Shown here: positions 16,700-25,878 of the stretch, one piece after another
How positions within the stretch are numbered: the stretch's first letter is position 1
Layout of the letters: every line of letters starts with the position of its first letter
DNA from: JBFGCT01 sp963825565
GTDB taxonomy: Bacteria; Actinomycetota; Acidimicrobiia; Acidimicrobiales; Ilumatobacteraceae
Length of the DNA: 64,000 bases
Assembly: GCA_963825565.1 (NCBI GenBank)
Contig: CAWGTW010000010.1
Span: forward strand, 62,001 to 126,000
Direction: 5' to 3'
Position numbers and translations under genes: made by a program
Notes under the pieces: model-generated
What the model was told of the DNA's origin: nothing
Databases searched by the model: none
The model's input: the letters and a program-made list of their open reading frames with translations, nothing else

Positions 16700-17713
16700 C
16701 CCATCGCCGGTCCGGCGGGCACCCGCCCGCCGGGGGACCACCCGTGCCCCGGCCCGCCTGATCGCCCCGGCGGTTGCCGAGGAGGGTGGCGGGGCGAGGT
16801 CGGTCAGCCGTTCGATCGCCCACGGGCGGTCGGCCTCGTCGGCTGGCACGGCCACCACGGAAACGTCGACCGGGCGGGCCCGCCCGGCGAGCCCGGCGGC
16901 GCCGAGCGCCGCGCCGAGCGCGACACACTGGCGTTGCGCGGAGCGGATGTCGTGGATCGGGTAGGGCGGGTACTCACGGCCGCCGACGACCAGGTCACCG
17001 TGCGGATCGTCCCGCATGGCGACGTGGTCGTCGACGCGCTGCACGAGGACGGCGAGGTCGCCGGCGTCGTGGTGGGTGTCGAACAGCCCGAACGAGACCG
17101 GCGCGTGCCGGGTGTCGAGGTTGGGGTGGGGTCGCCCGATCGTGTCGTCGGTGATCGCCGCGACCGGCACGCCGGCGCGGGCGACGAGCCGGAACGCCTC
17201 CCCGTCGGTCGCGTCGCGCCGAAGCCATGTCGTCGCCGCCGACGCGACCCTGCAGATCGCCACCGGGCTCGGTTCGATCGCGACGTCGGTGAAGCCGGCG
17301 CGCTCGGCCAGCCGCTCGATGGTCCGGAGTGCGTCGGTGTCCCAGACCAGCGTGATCAGCCACCGTCGTGGTCCCTCGTCGGCCAGCATCGTCGACGTGA
17401 CGCCGAAGCGTTCCTCGAGCTCGGCGCGGAGGCGGTTGAGCTCGGGTCCGGTCGACCCCGTCGTGTCGATGCGCTGCAGCGACGCGCCGGGTGGGAAGAC
17501 CCCGATGCGGGTCGGCGCTTCCGGGTTCCCCAGCTCCGCTCGGAGGCGGACGAAGGCGTCGACCGTGCTCAGCTCGTCGCCGGGGGCGCGGATCGGCAGC
17601 TCGGCGATGGCGTGCACGCGGTCGGGTTCGTCGCGGTCGAAGCGGACGCCTCGCAGGACCGTCCGCGTGTACTCGATACCGACCCCGTCGCCGCGCCGGG
17701 GGGTGCGCCTCAC
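16694..17713 (-). CDS. Protein of unknown function, possible actin/PilM-like fold
   Basis: A 339-aa protein not confidently assigned. It starts at GTG overlapping the stop of the EccC-like gene (GTGA), so the two are translationally coupled. The first ~150 aa alternate short strands and helices (VLRGVRFDRDEPDRVHAIAE, then RIGVFPPGASLQRID). AERAGFTDVAIEPSPVAICR resembles the stretch in PilM/FtsA-type actin-like proteins where subdomains meet. The C-terminus is Arg-rich. No signal peptide or TM is seen. It probably works with the upstream EccC-like protein at the membrane. Confidence 0.5.
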   Translation of the reverse strand: MRRTPRRGDGVGIEYTRTVLRGVRFDRDEPDRVHAIAELPIRAPGDELSTVDAFVRLRAELGNPEAPTRIGVFPPGASLQRIDTTGSTGPELNRLRAELEERFGVTSTMLADEGPRRWLITLVWDTDALRTIERLAERAGFTDVAIEPSPVAICRVASAATTWLRRDATDGEAFRLVARAGVPVAAITDDTIGRPHPNLDTRHAPVSFGLFDTHHDAGDLAVLVQRVDDHVAMRDDPHGDLVVGGREYPPYPIHDIRSAQRQCVALGAALGAAGLAGRARPVDVSVVAVPADEADRPWAIERLTDLAPPPSSATAGAIRRAGARVVPRRAGARRTGDGS

Positions 17714-20700
17714 CGGTTCGTCCGATCGGTCTCGACGGCGTGCGGCCGCGGCAGCGGCGAGCCGGCCGGCTCGGCCAGCATCCCCTCGATCTCGGCCGTC
17801 AACATGTCCGGCGGCGTCGCAAGCTGCACGATCCGCTCGGTAGCGGTCGAGTAGCACCGCCCGACCTGGCCCTCGATCGCCGTCGGGTCGACGACGCCGA
17901 GGGTGTCGTAGTCGGCGGGCTCGGCCATCGCGCCGACCAGGCGATCGCCGACCAGTCCGAGCAGCGAGCCCGCTTCCTCGACCCGATACGCGGTCGCCGC
18001 GATGTTCATGTTGACGGCGCCCGCCCGAGCGACAGCGTCGAGCCGTCGCGCGAGGTCGCCGCGCCCGGTGAACAGACGGCGGAGCTGGCCGAGGTCGTGT
18101 ACGAGGAGGAGCACGGCCGGCGCGCCGGAGCCGGCTGACGCCCCGGCCGCCAGCCGCCGCTCGGCCTCGTCGGCGAGCTGGTCGAGCAGCGCTGCGACCT
18201 CGGTGATCCGATCGGGCGCGAGGATCGAGCCGGCGTGGGGCAGCAGTCGGGCCGCCTCGCGGCGGCGGTTGACCGGATCGATCGCGTGGACCTCGAGGTC
18301 GTCGGCGGAGAACCGAGCGGCGACGCCGAGGATGAGCGTTGAGAGCGCGGCGTCGACCCCCGACCTTGGCGATCCGAGGAAGAGCATCGAGCCTCGCGGT
18401 CCCGGTTGCCACCAGAGCGGCGTTGCGTCGAGGTGCTCGGGCAGGTCGATCAACCCGATCGGGATCGCGTCCCCCGCCTTCTCGGCGAGCAGCTCGGTCG
18501 ACCGGTGGGTCGGCGGGAGCGGGCGCGGAACGAGGACGGGCGACGGGGGCTGCTCGATCAGCTGCGCGGCGTGACCGAGCGCGTCGAACAGCCGGCCCAC
18601 GTCGTCGTCGGGCGAGCCGGCGGCAGCCCGCCGGGCGAGCAGGTCGAGCCGTCGTTCGAGGGCGGAGAACGTCCGGCCGTACACGGCGGGGCGGACGCTC
18701 AGCCCGGCCGGCCCGATCGGTTCGGGTCGGTGGTACGGCACGAACGGGAGGTGCAGCCGTTCGCTGTCGATGCGCACCGACCCCCTGGGGGAGCCGGCCG
18801 CGTCGTCGACAGCGATCTGCACGGCGAAGGAGCGAAGCGGCAACTGGTCGGTGTCGGGATGGCGACTCTCGGTCGTGAGCACGAGTTGCAGTGCCGGGAG
18901 CGCCTCGGCCAGCTCGATCAGCCCGCTGGCGAGACCGGGCGACGCCGTCGCCGTGCGCTGGGCGTCGTCGAGGACGACCACGATCCGCTCGCGGTCGGGG
19001 TCGATCCCGCCGATCACGCTGGCCAGGCGGACGATCAGCCGGGTCGCTTCGGCGGCGCCCGGCTCGCTGAACCGTCCGGCGAAGTGAGGAAGGTCGTCGA
19101 TGCGATCCATCCCGGTGTTCGCCCGCGAGGCGACGTGGACGATGCGCAGCGCCGACGGTGGGAGCTGCGCGGCCATGGCGCCGACGATGCTGATCGCCAC
19201 GCCGGCCGCCAGCTCGGCACTCGTTCCCCGGACGAGGACGTTGTGGTCGGGGCCGACGTCGATCGAGAGCGGCTGGCCTGCGCTCAGCCCGAGTGGCACG
19301 CGCAGCCGCTCCGGCAGCGACGTCGCGGCCCCGTTCCATCGTTCGACGATGCCGTCGACATCGGTGGCGATCGGCGCGAAGAGCGTGCGCAGCGAGTCGG
19401 GAGCGGACTCGGTGCCGGCGACCGCGTCCATCGTCAGTTGTTCGGTGTCCTCCAGCGGCGCGAGGTGCCGGGCGACGGTGCACGCCGTCCGGGTCTCGGC
19501 CAGCGCGGCGACGATGCCCTCGACGTCGACGTGTCGATCGGGAACGAGCAGGCGCGCCGTGTCGCTGTCGGTCTCGGTGACGACGGCCGTGCACGCGGCT
19601 GGCGCCCGATCGACCTGATCGGTCAGTGCGAGGATGCGCAGCCCGACCGGGTGCGAGGACAGCAGCGAGACGAGCGGCGAGTGCCGACTCGACCACAGCG
19701 CTTCGTCGTCGACGACGAGCAGTGTGAGGTGCGACGGCGAGAGCTGCCCGGCGGTGTTGACCGACCGAGCATGACGCTGGGCGACCCATTCGTGGAGGCG
19801 GGAATCGTCGGTGATGAACTGCGGGACCCCGGTGGTGCGAAGGTGGGGGAGCCATTTCGCCCAGTCCCACCGCCCGAGCCGGTCCGGCCGTGTGGCGATT
19901 GCGATGTCGAGGTCGGCGGGGCCGTGGAGCGTGCACGACTCGACGAGGATCGTTCGCGCCAGCGCGAGCGCGAACTCGTCGGTACCGACCAGGGCGACGC
20001 CGCGTTCGGTGCCGAGGTCGATCGTGATCGGCCCGGGCGGATCGCCGGCGAGGCCGATCGGCACGGTGAACGCGGCCAGGTCCCCGGCCCGCTGCCTCCA
20101 CAGGGTCGCGCGGGCGGCCATCGCGTCGCGGACGGCATCGACGACGAGCAGGCGCGGGCCGTCGTCGCCGGCCCGCGGGGGGCGGCTGAACGGGACGAGC
20201 CCCGCCGCGTCGGGCGGGCCGAGGAGTCGGCGCGCCGGCTCGATCGGCGGCGACTCGACGGCGAACACCCGTCCGTCGACGGCGAGCATGCCACCGCTCC
20301 AGCGCGTCGGACCCGAGATGCGCTGGCCACCGATCATCACCGCCCCCGAGTAGCCGGGCCAGGCCTCGACCGTCCCGTCGTCGCCGACGGTCAGCTCGAG
20401 CTCGGTGATCTCGACCGGCGCGGAATCCAACTCGCCGGCGTTGATCCGCCGCCCTGGGCCGAGGCGGTAGCGCCCGGGGGCCAACGGTCGGACCGATCCT
20501 GCACCGCGGCCGGCCAGTTGGAGCAGGGCGACCGCAGCGGGCGTCGCGTGGAGATCGCTGGCGGTCGTGTCGATCACCGACCCCATCGCCACGCCCGCCG
20601 CTGCGATCGTCTGGCTGGTGTCGATCGCTCGTCCGTCGAGTTCGGCCACCGGCGGGACGGCCTGCCCGGTGACCAGCCGGACCAGATCGTGGACGGTCGT

Positions 20701-20766
20701 CGTCGGCGCGTGGGCTCGGATCGAGATGTCGGCGGCACCATGGGGGGTTCGCACGACGATGTCCAC
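17710..20766 (-). CDS. FHA/FtsK-SpoIIIE (EccC)-like protein with degenerate ATPase sites
   Basis: A 1018-aa protein. Residues ~1-70 look ubiquitin-like (YukD type) and ~75-175 FHA-like (PLAPGRYRLGPGRRI). Three FtsK/SpoIIIE-type ATPase modules follow, as in type VII secretion EccC/EssC. None has a Walker A lysine: the P-loop positions read VGTDEFALA, RGTSAELAAG and GSPRSGVDAA. Walker B-like strands remain (LLVVDDEAL, VVVLDDAQR, LLLVHDLGQ). WDWAKWLPHL and EVHAIDPVNRR also fit the family. No TM is seen. GTG 20766 has TATTCT 6 nt upstream. It is divergent from the cadherin-repeat wall protein. It may be a structural or adaptor pseudo-ATPase. Confidence 0.75.
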   Translation of the reverse strand: MDIVVRTPHGAADISIRAHAPTTTVHDLVRLVTGQAVPPVAELDGRAIDTSQTIAAAGVAMGSVIDTTASDLHATPAAVALLQLAGRGAGSVRPLAPGRYRLGPGRRINAGELDSAPVEITELELTVGDDGTVEAWPGYSGAVMIGGQRISGPTRWSGGMLAVDGRVFAVESPPIEPARRLLGPPDAAGLVPFSRPPRAGDDGPRLLVVDAVRDAMAARATLWRQRAGDLAAFTVPIGLAGDPPGPITIDLGTERGVALVGTDEFALALARTILVESCTLHGPADLDIAIATRPDRLGRWDWAKWLPHLRTTGVPQFITDDSRLHEWVAQRHARSVNTAGQLSPSHLTLLVVDDEALWSSRHSPLVSLLSSHPVGLRILALTDQVDRAPAACTAVVTETDSDTARLLVPDRHVDVEGIVAALAETRTACTVARHLAPLEDTEQLTMDAVAGTESAPDSLRTLFAPIATDVDGIVERWNGAATSLPERLRVPLGLSAGQPLSIDVGPDHNVLVRGTSAELAAGVAISIVGAMAAQLPPSALRIVHVASRANTGMDRIDDLPHFAGRFSEPGAAEATRLIVRLASVIGGIDPDRERIVVVLDDAQRTATASPGLASGLIELAEALPALQLVLTTESRHPDTDQLPLRSFAVQIAVDDAAGSPRGSVRIDSERLHLPFVPYHRPEPIGPAGLSVRPAVYGRTFSALERRLDLLARRAAAGSPDDDVGRLFDALGHAAQLIEQPPSPVLVPRPLPPTHRSTELLAEKAGDAIPIGLIDLPEHLDATPLWWQPGPRGSMLFLGSPRSGVDAALSTLILGVAARFSADDLEVHAIDPVNRRREAARLLPHAGSILAPDRITEVAALLDQLADEAERRLAAGASAGSGAPAVLLLVHDLGQLRRLFTGRGDLARRLDAVARAGAVNMNIAATAYRVEEAGSLLGLVGDRLVGAMAEPADYDTLGVVDPTAIEGQVGRCYSTATERIVQLATPPDMLTAEIEGMLAEPAGSPLPRPHAVETDRTNR

Positions 20767-20772
20767 AGCCGC

Positions 20773-20778
20773 AGAATA
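20773..20778 (-). promoter_or_regulatory. -10 element, EccC-like gene
   Basis: TATTCT on the minus strand lies 6 nt before the GTG at 20766, without a Shine-Dalgarno, again the leaderless layout. Confidence 0.5.
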
Positions 20779-20906
20779 CGGCGGTCGATGACGCGCGATG
20801 GGTGCGCCCGGATTTCTTCGGATTTCTGCTCAAGGTCCGTTCCGATCGTGCCGATACACCATGCGCGACGTGTTTCCGCCCCTCGTCGTACCGTGGAGGA
20901 GTGCCG

Positions 20907-22742
20907 ATGTCGACCGTGACCTGGCGTCAGGCGGTGGCCGCGATGCTGGCCACCGTCCTGGGCTTCGCCGCGCTCGTGGTCGTCATCCGTTCCGAGGGGC
21001 TGCCGGCGATCGACGCCACCTCCTCGCGCGCGGCGCGCTGGTTCGTGCACCGGCCGACCGGGCGCGTCGTGCTCGCCGACGGGTTCGGCGGGCGGGCGCT
21101 CGCCAGCCTCGAGGTCGGCGCACCCGGCGAGCAACTGATCGTGGTCGAGGGCGCGTCGGGTGCCTACCTGCTCAACGACAACACCGCCGAGGTGCGCCCG
21201 ATCGACTCGGCCGAATTGCGCCTCGGCTCCCCGCAGGGCCTCGCACCGCTCGGCACCGGGCGGGTGATCGCCGGGGTCGGTCCCGCAGGGTTGGTCGTCG
21301 TGAACCCGCTCGACGAGACCGCCAACCTGCTCCCCAACAGCGGCGAATCGATCGCCTTCACCGTCGAGTCGGCCGCCACCGCGGTGGTCGCGCCCGACGG
21401 CTCGGTGTGGTCGGTGGTCGACGATCGCGTCGTGCGCACCTCCTCGACCGCCTCGGCGGCGAGCACCTCACGTCCGATCGGCGCCCCCACCGCCGAGCTG
21501 TCGCTGGTCGGCAACCAACCGTTGCTCGTCGACGCCGACGGGCGCCGCGCCCGATTCGACGATGGGCCGTGGGTCGCGCTGCCGACGACCGCCGCCCCGA
21601 GCGAGATCGTCGTCCAGCGGCCCGGACCGCCCAACCGTTGTGGCTGGGTCGGCGCCGACGACGATCTGTGGTGCATCGGGTCCGACGGGATCGTGCAGCG
21701 TTCGAACGTCGCGGGCCTGGACATCGACGGGAGCGACCTGCTGGCGATCGCCGGTGACGCGGCCGCCCTCGTGCGCCGTGGTCCGACCGCGATCGTGCGC
21801 TTCGACTGGCGGGACGGTCGCGTGCTCGACGACCAGCCTGCCAGCGTCGCCCCGGACGCCGCCCTCGACGTCGTGTCGACCGTCGATCTCGTCTGGGTCG
21901 ACGATCGCGCCGGCAACTTCGTGTGGGCGATCAACCCGTGGGGCATCACCCGGATCAACAAGAACGACAACAGCGTGCTCGTTCTCGGTGACGAGGGTGA
22001 GGTTCTCGACGATGGTGACGGCCCCGAGGGTGATGCGATCGCCGACGACGGCGGAACCGGGGGGATCGAGGTCCGCGAGCCGGACGACAACGGGCTCGAC
22101 GACCCGCCGGTCGCGGTCGACGACCCGGTGACCGCCCGATCGGGTACGCCGGTGTCGATCCCGGTCACCGCCAACGACTACGACCCCGACGGCGAGGCGA
22201 TCGTCGTCGTCGACGTCGAGCGGCCGGGGCACGGCACGGCCGAGATCGGCACGGCGACGACCGTCGTCTACACGCCAGACCCCGGCTATGTCGGCGCCGA
22301 CACGTTCGGGTACACGATCGCCGACGGCAACGGGACCGAAGCGACGGCCGTGGTCGCCATCGCGATGTTGCCGGCCGATTCCAGCAACCAGCCCCCGACC
22401 GGGGCCGCCGACGAGGCGCAGACCGGACCCAACACCCCGGTGGTGGTCGAGGTGCTGCTCAACGACATCGACCCCGAACGCGATCCGTTGCGAATCGGCT
22501 CCTTCTCGCCGCCGGAGGGGTTCGGCGAGGTGACCGAGACCCTCGGGCCCTCCGGACTGCCAGCGCTCCGCTTCGAGCCGATCGCCGGGTTCGAGGGTAC
22601 GGCGACGTTCTCGTATCGTCCGGTCGACTCGTTCGAGGCGGCGGGTGACGTCGTCGAGGTGCGCGTCGAGGTCGCCAGCATCGGCGACGCCAACCGGCCG
22701 CCCGTCGTTCGGCCCGACGCGATCCGGCTACGGCGCGGGTGA
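20907..22742 (+). CDS. Membrane-anchored beta-propeller/cadherin-like repeat protein, N-terminal part
   Basis: A 611-aa frame with GGAGG before the ATG. One N-terminal TM (VAAMLATVLGFAALVVVI) anchors the chain. Residues ~30-380 form a probable beta-propeller-like domain of short strands. Then come Ig/cadherin-like repeats that open with PPVAVDD or PPTGAAD and carry Ca-binding NDxDPDG loops. The frame ends inside the third repeat (NRPPVVRPDAIRLRRG). The remainder of that repeat (SVLVNDVDPDGDPL) is read from GTG 22739 in the next frame, so this is almost surely one wall protein split by a frameshift. Divergent from the EccC-like gene. Confidence 0.7.
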   Translation: MSTVTWRQAVAAMLATVLGFAALVVVIRSEGLPAIDATSSRAARWFVHRPTGRVVLADGFGGRALASLEVGAPGEQLIVVEGASGAYLLNDNTAEVRPIDSAELRLGSPQGLAPLGTGRVIAGVGPAGLVVVNPLDETANLLPNSGESIAFTVESAATAVVAPDGSVWSVVDDRVVRTSSTASAASTSRPIGAPTAELSLVGNQPLLVDADGRRARFDDGPWVALPTTAAPSEIVVQRPGPPNRCGWVGADDDLWCIGSDGIVQRSNVAGLDIDGSDLLAIAGDAAALVRRGPTAIVRFDWRDGRVLDDQPASVAPDAALDVVSTVDLVWVDDRAGNFVWAINPWGITRINKNDNSVLVLGDEGEVLDDGDGPEGDAIADDGGTGGIEVREPDDNGLDDPPVAVDDPVTARSGTPVSIPVTANDYDPDGEAIVVVDVERPGHGTAEIGTATTVVYTPDPGYVGADTFGYTIADGNGTEATAVVAIAMLPADSSNQPPTGAADEAQTGPNTPVVVEVLLNDIDPERDPLRIGSFSPPEGFGEVTETLGPSGLPALRFEPIAGFEGTATFSYRPVDSFEAAGDVVEVRVEVASIGDANRPPVVRPDAIRLRRG

Positions 22743-25700
22743 AGTCGCCGTTGTCGGTCCTCGTCAACGACGTCGACCCCGATGGCGACCCGCTGACCCT
22801 CAGCGTCGTCGAGCCGCTCCCCGAGGGGCTCGAGGTCGACGTCGAGGGCGACGTGCTGTCGATCGTCGCACGGGCGGGGTCGCCGCTGCTCGTGCCGTTC
22901 GACTACGAGGTCGGAGACGGCCGCGGTCATCGAGTGCGCGGCGGGGTGCTCGTCGCCGTCATCGACGACATCGAGCCGAACCGACCGCCGGTCGTCAGCC
23001 CGGACTCCAAGACCGCCGTCGTCGGCCGCACGGTCGACATCGATGTGACGGCGAACGACATCGACCCCGACGGCGACCCGCTGGTGGTCGTCGAGGTGAC
23101 CCAGCCGGACGATCATCGCGGCGACGTGGCGATCGTCGGTCGCAACCGGATCGAGTTCACGGCCGCCGACCTGGTCGACGGCGAGTCGGCCACCGCCCGG
23201 TTCACCTACACCGTCAGTGACGGGAACCGTCACGAGGTCGCCGGCGACGTGGCGATCACCGTGCTCCCCGAGCCCCTGCCGGAACCGCCGTACGCCCAGG
23301 ACGACTCGACGTTCACGTTCGTCGACGAGTCGGTGACCGTCGACGTGCTGCGCAACGACGGCGACCCGTCCGGCGAGCGCCCGACGATCGTCGGTGCGCC
23401 CGGATGCCCGGCCGGCGGGACCGCGGCCGTCACCGCCGACGATCAGGTCCGGTTCGATCCGCCGGCTGGCCGCTCCGGCGCGTTCCGGTGCACCTACGAG
23501 GTCACGAACTCCCAAGGCCTGCGGGCTTCGGCGTCGATCATCGTCAGCGTCAGGGAGCCCGCGATCACCAACGAGCCTCCGGTCGCCGTCCCCGACACCC
23601 TCCGGGTCGAGGTCGGGGAGTCCGCATCGATCGACGTGGCCGCCAACGACGAGGACCCGGACGGGTCCGCCGGCGAGCTGGTCGTGGTGTCGTCGACCGC
23701 ACCGACCCTCGGCTCGGCGGTTCGCGAGGGCAACCGGATCGTGTTCACGGCGGGGTCCGAGACCGGGTTCACGACGATCAACTACCAGGTCGCCGACGGC
23801 GATGGCGCGGTGTCGCTCGGTCGCCTCAGCGTGTTCATCGAGGACCGGGCCAACGAGGCGCCGATCGCGTCGGCTGACATACGCCGCATACCCGGCCCCG
23901 GGACGGCGACGACGATCGACGTCCTGGCCAACGACTTCGACCCCGACGATACGCCGGGCGGGCTGTCGGTCGTCAGCTTGGTCCGCACGTCGGGCAACGG
24001 TGAGGTCTCGCTGTCCGGCAACCTGGTCACGATCAGACCGGCGGCAGACTTCGTCGGGGCGATCGAAGCCCAGTACACGATCGAGGACGGCGGGGGGCTC
24101 ATCGACTCGGCCCAGGTGACCCTCGTCGTGCTCGAACCGCTGAACCGTCCGCCGGTGGCCGTCGACGACAGTGCCGAAGTGGTGAACGGGGGGAGCGTGA
24201 CCGCCTCGGTGCTGTACAACGACTCCGATCCCGACGGCGACCCGCTCACGATGTCGCTCATCGGCGGACCCGACTCGTCGCTCGGGACGGCGTCGGTCAG
24301 CGACGGCCGCTCGATCACGTTCTCCGCGGTCGCCGGTGCGTCCGGGACGGCCACGATCTCCTACGAGGTCAGCGACGGTGAGCTGACCGACTCGGCGGTC
24401 CTGCGGGTCGCGGTGCTGCCGTGCGCGGATTCGAGCCCGACCGCCAGCGACGTCTTCCTCACCACCGGCTACCAGCAGCCGATCGCCGCCGATCCGGCGG
24501 CCTTCTCGTCGAACGGGACGATCGTCGACCTGGTCGCTCCGACCGGCTACTCGAACGGGGTGTACACGCCGCCGCCGGGCGAGAGCGGCAACGTGACGAT
24601 CACGTACGCGGTCGTCAACGGCTGCCGCCAGCGGGCGACCGGCAGCATCACGATCGACGTGAACCAGGACCCGGTCGCCCAACCGGTCACCATCGTGATG
24701 GGACGCAACGAGGCGCGCGAGATCCCGGTGAGCAACCTGGCCAGCGATGACGAGGTGCTCGCGATCGTCGGCTCGCAAGGCGCGCCGCCGTTCGTGACGA
24801 CCGAGGCCCGGCGGGTGCTGATCGACGGTGCCGGTGCCGGTACCGGCACGTGGAGCTGGACGGTACGCGTGCAGGACCCGGGCGGGTTGGCGGCGGTCGT
24901 GCCGATCTCGCTGCGCATCGACAACGTCGCGCCGGTTGCGGCCCCCGATTCGATCGACGCCAGTGCCGGTCCGGCCGCGGTCGACGTCGTCGCCAACGAC
25001 AGCGATCCCGACGGTGACGCCGGCGCGCTTCGGGTGCAATCGGTTCCGGCCTCGGTCACGTTCGAGAACGGGCAGACCGGGACGGTCATCCTGCTCGCCG
25101 ACGGCAGGACCGTCCGCGTCGACCCGCAGGCCGGGGAGGGCTCGGCCACGTTCGCGTACACCGTCGTCGACGCCGACGGCGGCGTGTCGGCGCCGGCGAC
25201 GGTGACCGTGACCGGCCCGGGCGTGAACGCGGCGCCGTTCGCCGACGACCAGGCGTCGGACGTCACCGCCGGCGTTCCGGCCGAGATCGCGCTCGACGCC
25301 GGTGATCCGGACGGTGATGTGCTCACCGTCACCAACCTCGTCGATCCGTCGGGGATCGTCCTCGCGATCGACGGGCTGAACGTGACCGTGCTGGTCGCCT
25401 CGGAGGACGTCGTGACGTTCACCTATCAGGTGGGCGATGGCGCGGCGCTGTCGCCGGTCGCCACCGTCACGGTCACCGCCAATGCCCCGGCGACCACGAC
25501 CGTGCCGCCGTCGACCACGCCCCCGTCGACCGCGCCGCCGCCGACGACCCCGCCATCGACCCCGCCGTCGACCCCGCCGTCGACCCCGCCGACGACCCCG
25601 CCGTCGACCCCGCCGTCGACCCCGCCGTCGATCCCGCCGCCGTCGACCGTGCCGCCGACCGCGCCCCCGACCGCGCCCCCGACCACCGTGGCCCTGACGA

Positions 25701-25795
25701 CCGTGCCGCCGAGCGCGCCGCCGCCGACCGCACCGCCGACGACCGGGCCACCGGTTGAGGCACGTGCGACCGGCCGACCAAGCCAGACCGGCTGA
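22739..25795 (+). CDS. Cadherin-like repeat protein, C-terminal part
   Basis: A 1018-aa frame beginning mid-repeat at a GTGA overlap. It continues the series with about ten more ~85-95-aa repeats, most starting N-x-P-P-V-A and holding NDxDPDGD calcium-loop motifs. One repeat near residue 560 is divergent and has Cys residues. The last ~100 aa are a Pro/Thr/Ser stalk (PPSTPPSTPP type) ending without a TM or LPxTG signal. With the upstream frame it makes a ~1630-aa extracellular rod held by the N-terminal TM. It lacks a signal peptide of its own, which argues against it being an independent gene. Confidence 0.75.
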   Translation: MKSPLSVLVNDVDPDGDPLTLSVVEPLPEGLEVDVEGDVLSIVARAGSPLLVPFDYEVGDGRGHRVRGGVLVAVIDDIEPNRPPVVSPDSKTAVVGRTVDIDVTANDIDPDGDPLVVVEVTQPDDHRGDVAIVGRNRIEFTAADLVDGESATARFTYTVSDGNRHEVAGDVAITVLPEPLPEPPYAQDDSTFTFVDESVTVDVLRNDGDPSGERPTIVGAPGCPAGGTAAVTADDQVRFDPPAGRSGAFRCTYEVTNSQGLRASASIIVSVREPAITNEPPVAVPDTLRVEVGESASIDVAANDEDPDGSAGELVVVSSTAPTLGSAVREGNRIVFTAGSETGFTTINYQVADGDGAVSLGRLSVFIEDRANEAPIASADIRRIPGPGTATTIDVLANDFDPDDTPGGLSVVSLVRTSGNGEVSLSGNLVTIRPAADFVGAIEAQYTIEDGGGLIDSAQVTLVVLEPLNRPPVAVDDSAEVVNGGSVTASVLYNDSDPDGDPLTMSLIGGPDSSLGTASVSDGRSITFSAVAGASGTATISYEVSDGELTDSAVLRVAVLPCADSSPTASDVFLTTGYQQPIAADPAAFSSNGTIVDLVAPTGYSNGVYTPPPGESGNVTITYAVVNGCRQRATGSITIDVNQDPVAQPVTIVMGRNEAREIPVSNLASDDEVLAIVGSQGAPPFVTTEARRVLIDGAGAGTGTWSWTVRVQDPGGLAAVVPISLRIDNVAPVAAPDSIDASAGPAAVDVVANDSDPDGDAGALRVQSVPASVTFENGQTGTVILLADGRTVRVDPQAGEGSATFAYTVVDADGGVSAPATVTVTGPGVNAAPFADDQASDVTAGVPAEIALDAGDPDGDVLTVTNLVDPSGIVLAIDGLNVTVLVASEDVVTFTYQVGDGAALSPVATVTVTANAPATTTVPPSTTPPSTAPPPTTPPSTPPSTPPSTPPTTPPSTPPSTPPSIPPPSTVPPTAPPTAPPTTVALTTVPPSAPPPTAPPTTGPPVEARATGRPSQTG
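25551..25640 (+). repeat. 12-nt tandem repeat coding for Pro/Ser/Thr stalk
   Basis: About seven copies of a 12-nt unit close to CCGCCGTCGACC encode repeated PPST. It is internal to the cadherin-repeat gene. Such tracts vary in length between strains and are prone to assembly error. Confidence 0.8.
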
Positions 25796-25878
25796 CGCAC
25801 GGGCCGGGTGACGCGACGGTCACTCGCCGCGTCCTGGCTCGTTCGCGTCCTTGACGTCACCGGCGCGTTCCTCGTCGG

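Noticed and set aside
18406..20919. 837-aa plus-strand open frame
   Set aside because: Shadow of the EccC-like gene; the real protein is on the minus strand with a -10 and family motifs.
22286..25039. 917-aa open frame on the minus strand
   Set aside because: It mirrors the cadherin-repeat gene; composition is Arg/Asp/Val shadow, with no domain, start signal or TM.
25551..25640. Possible CRISPR-like repeat
   Set aside because: Contiguous 12-nt units without spacers, inside a coding frame for PPST.
17710..25795. Complete type VII secretion system
   Set aside because: No WXG100, EccB, EccD, EccE or mycosin genes are seen; only an EccC-like protein with lost P-loops.
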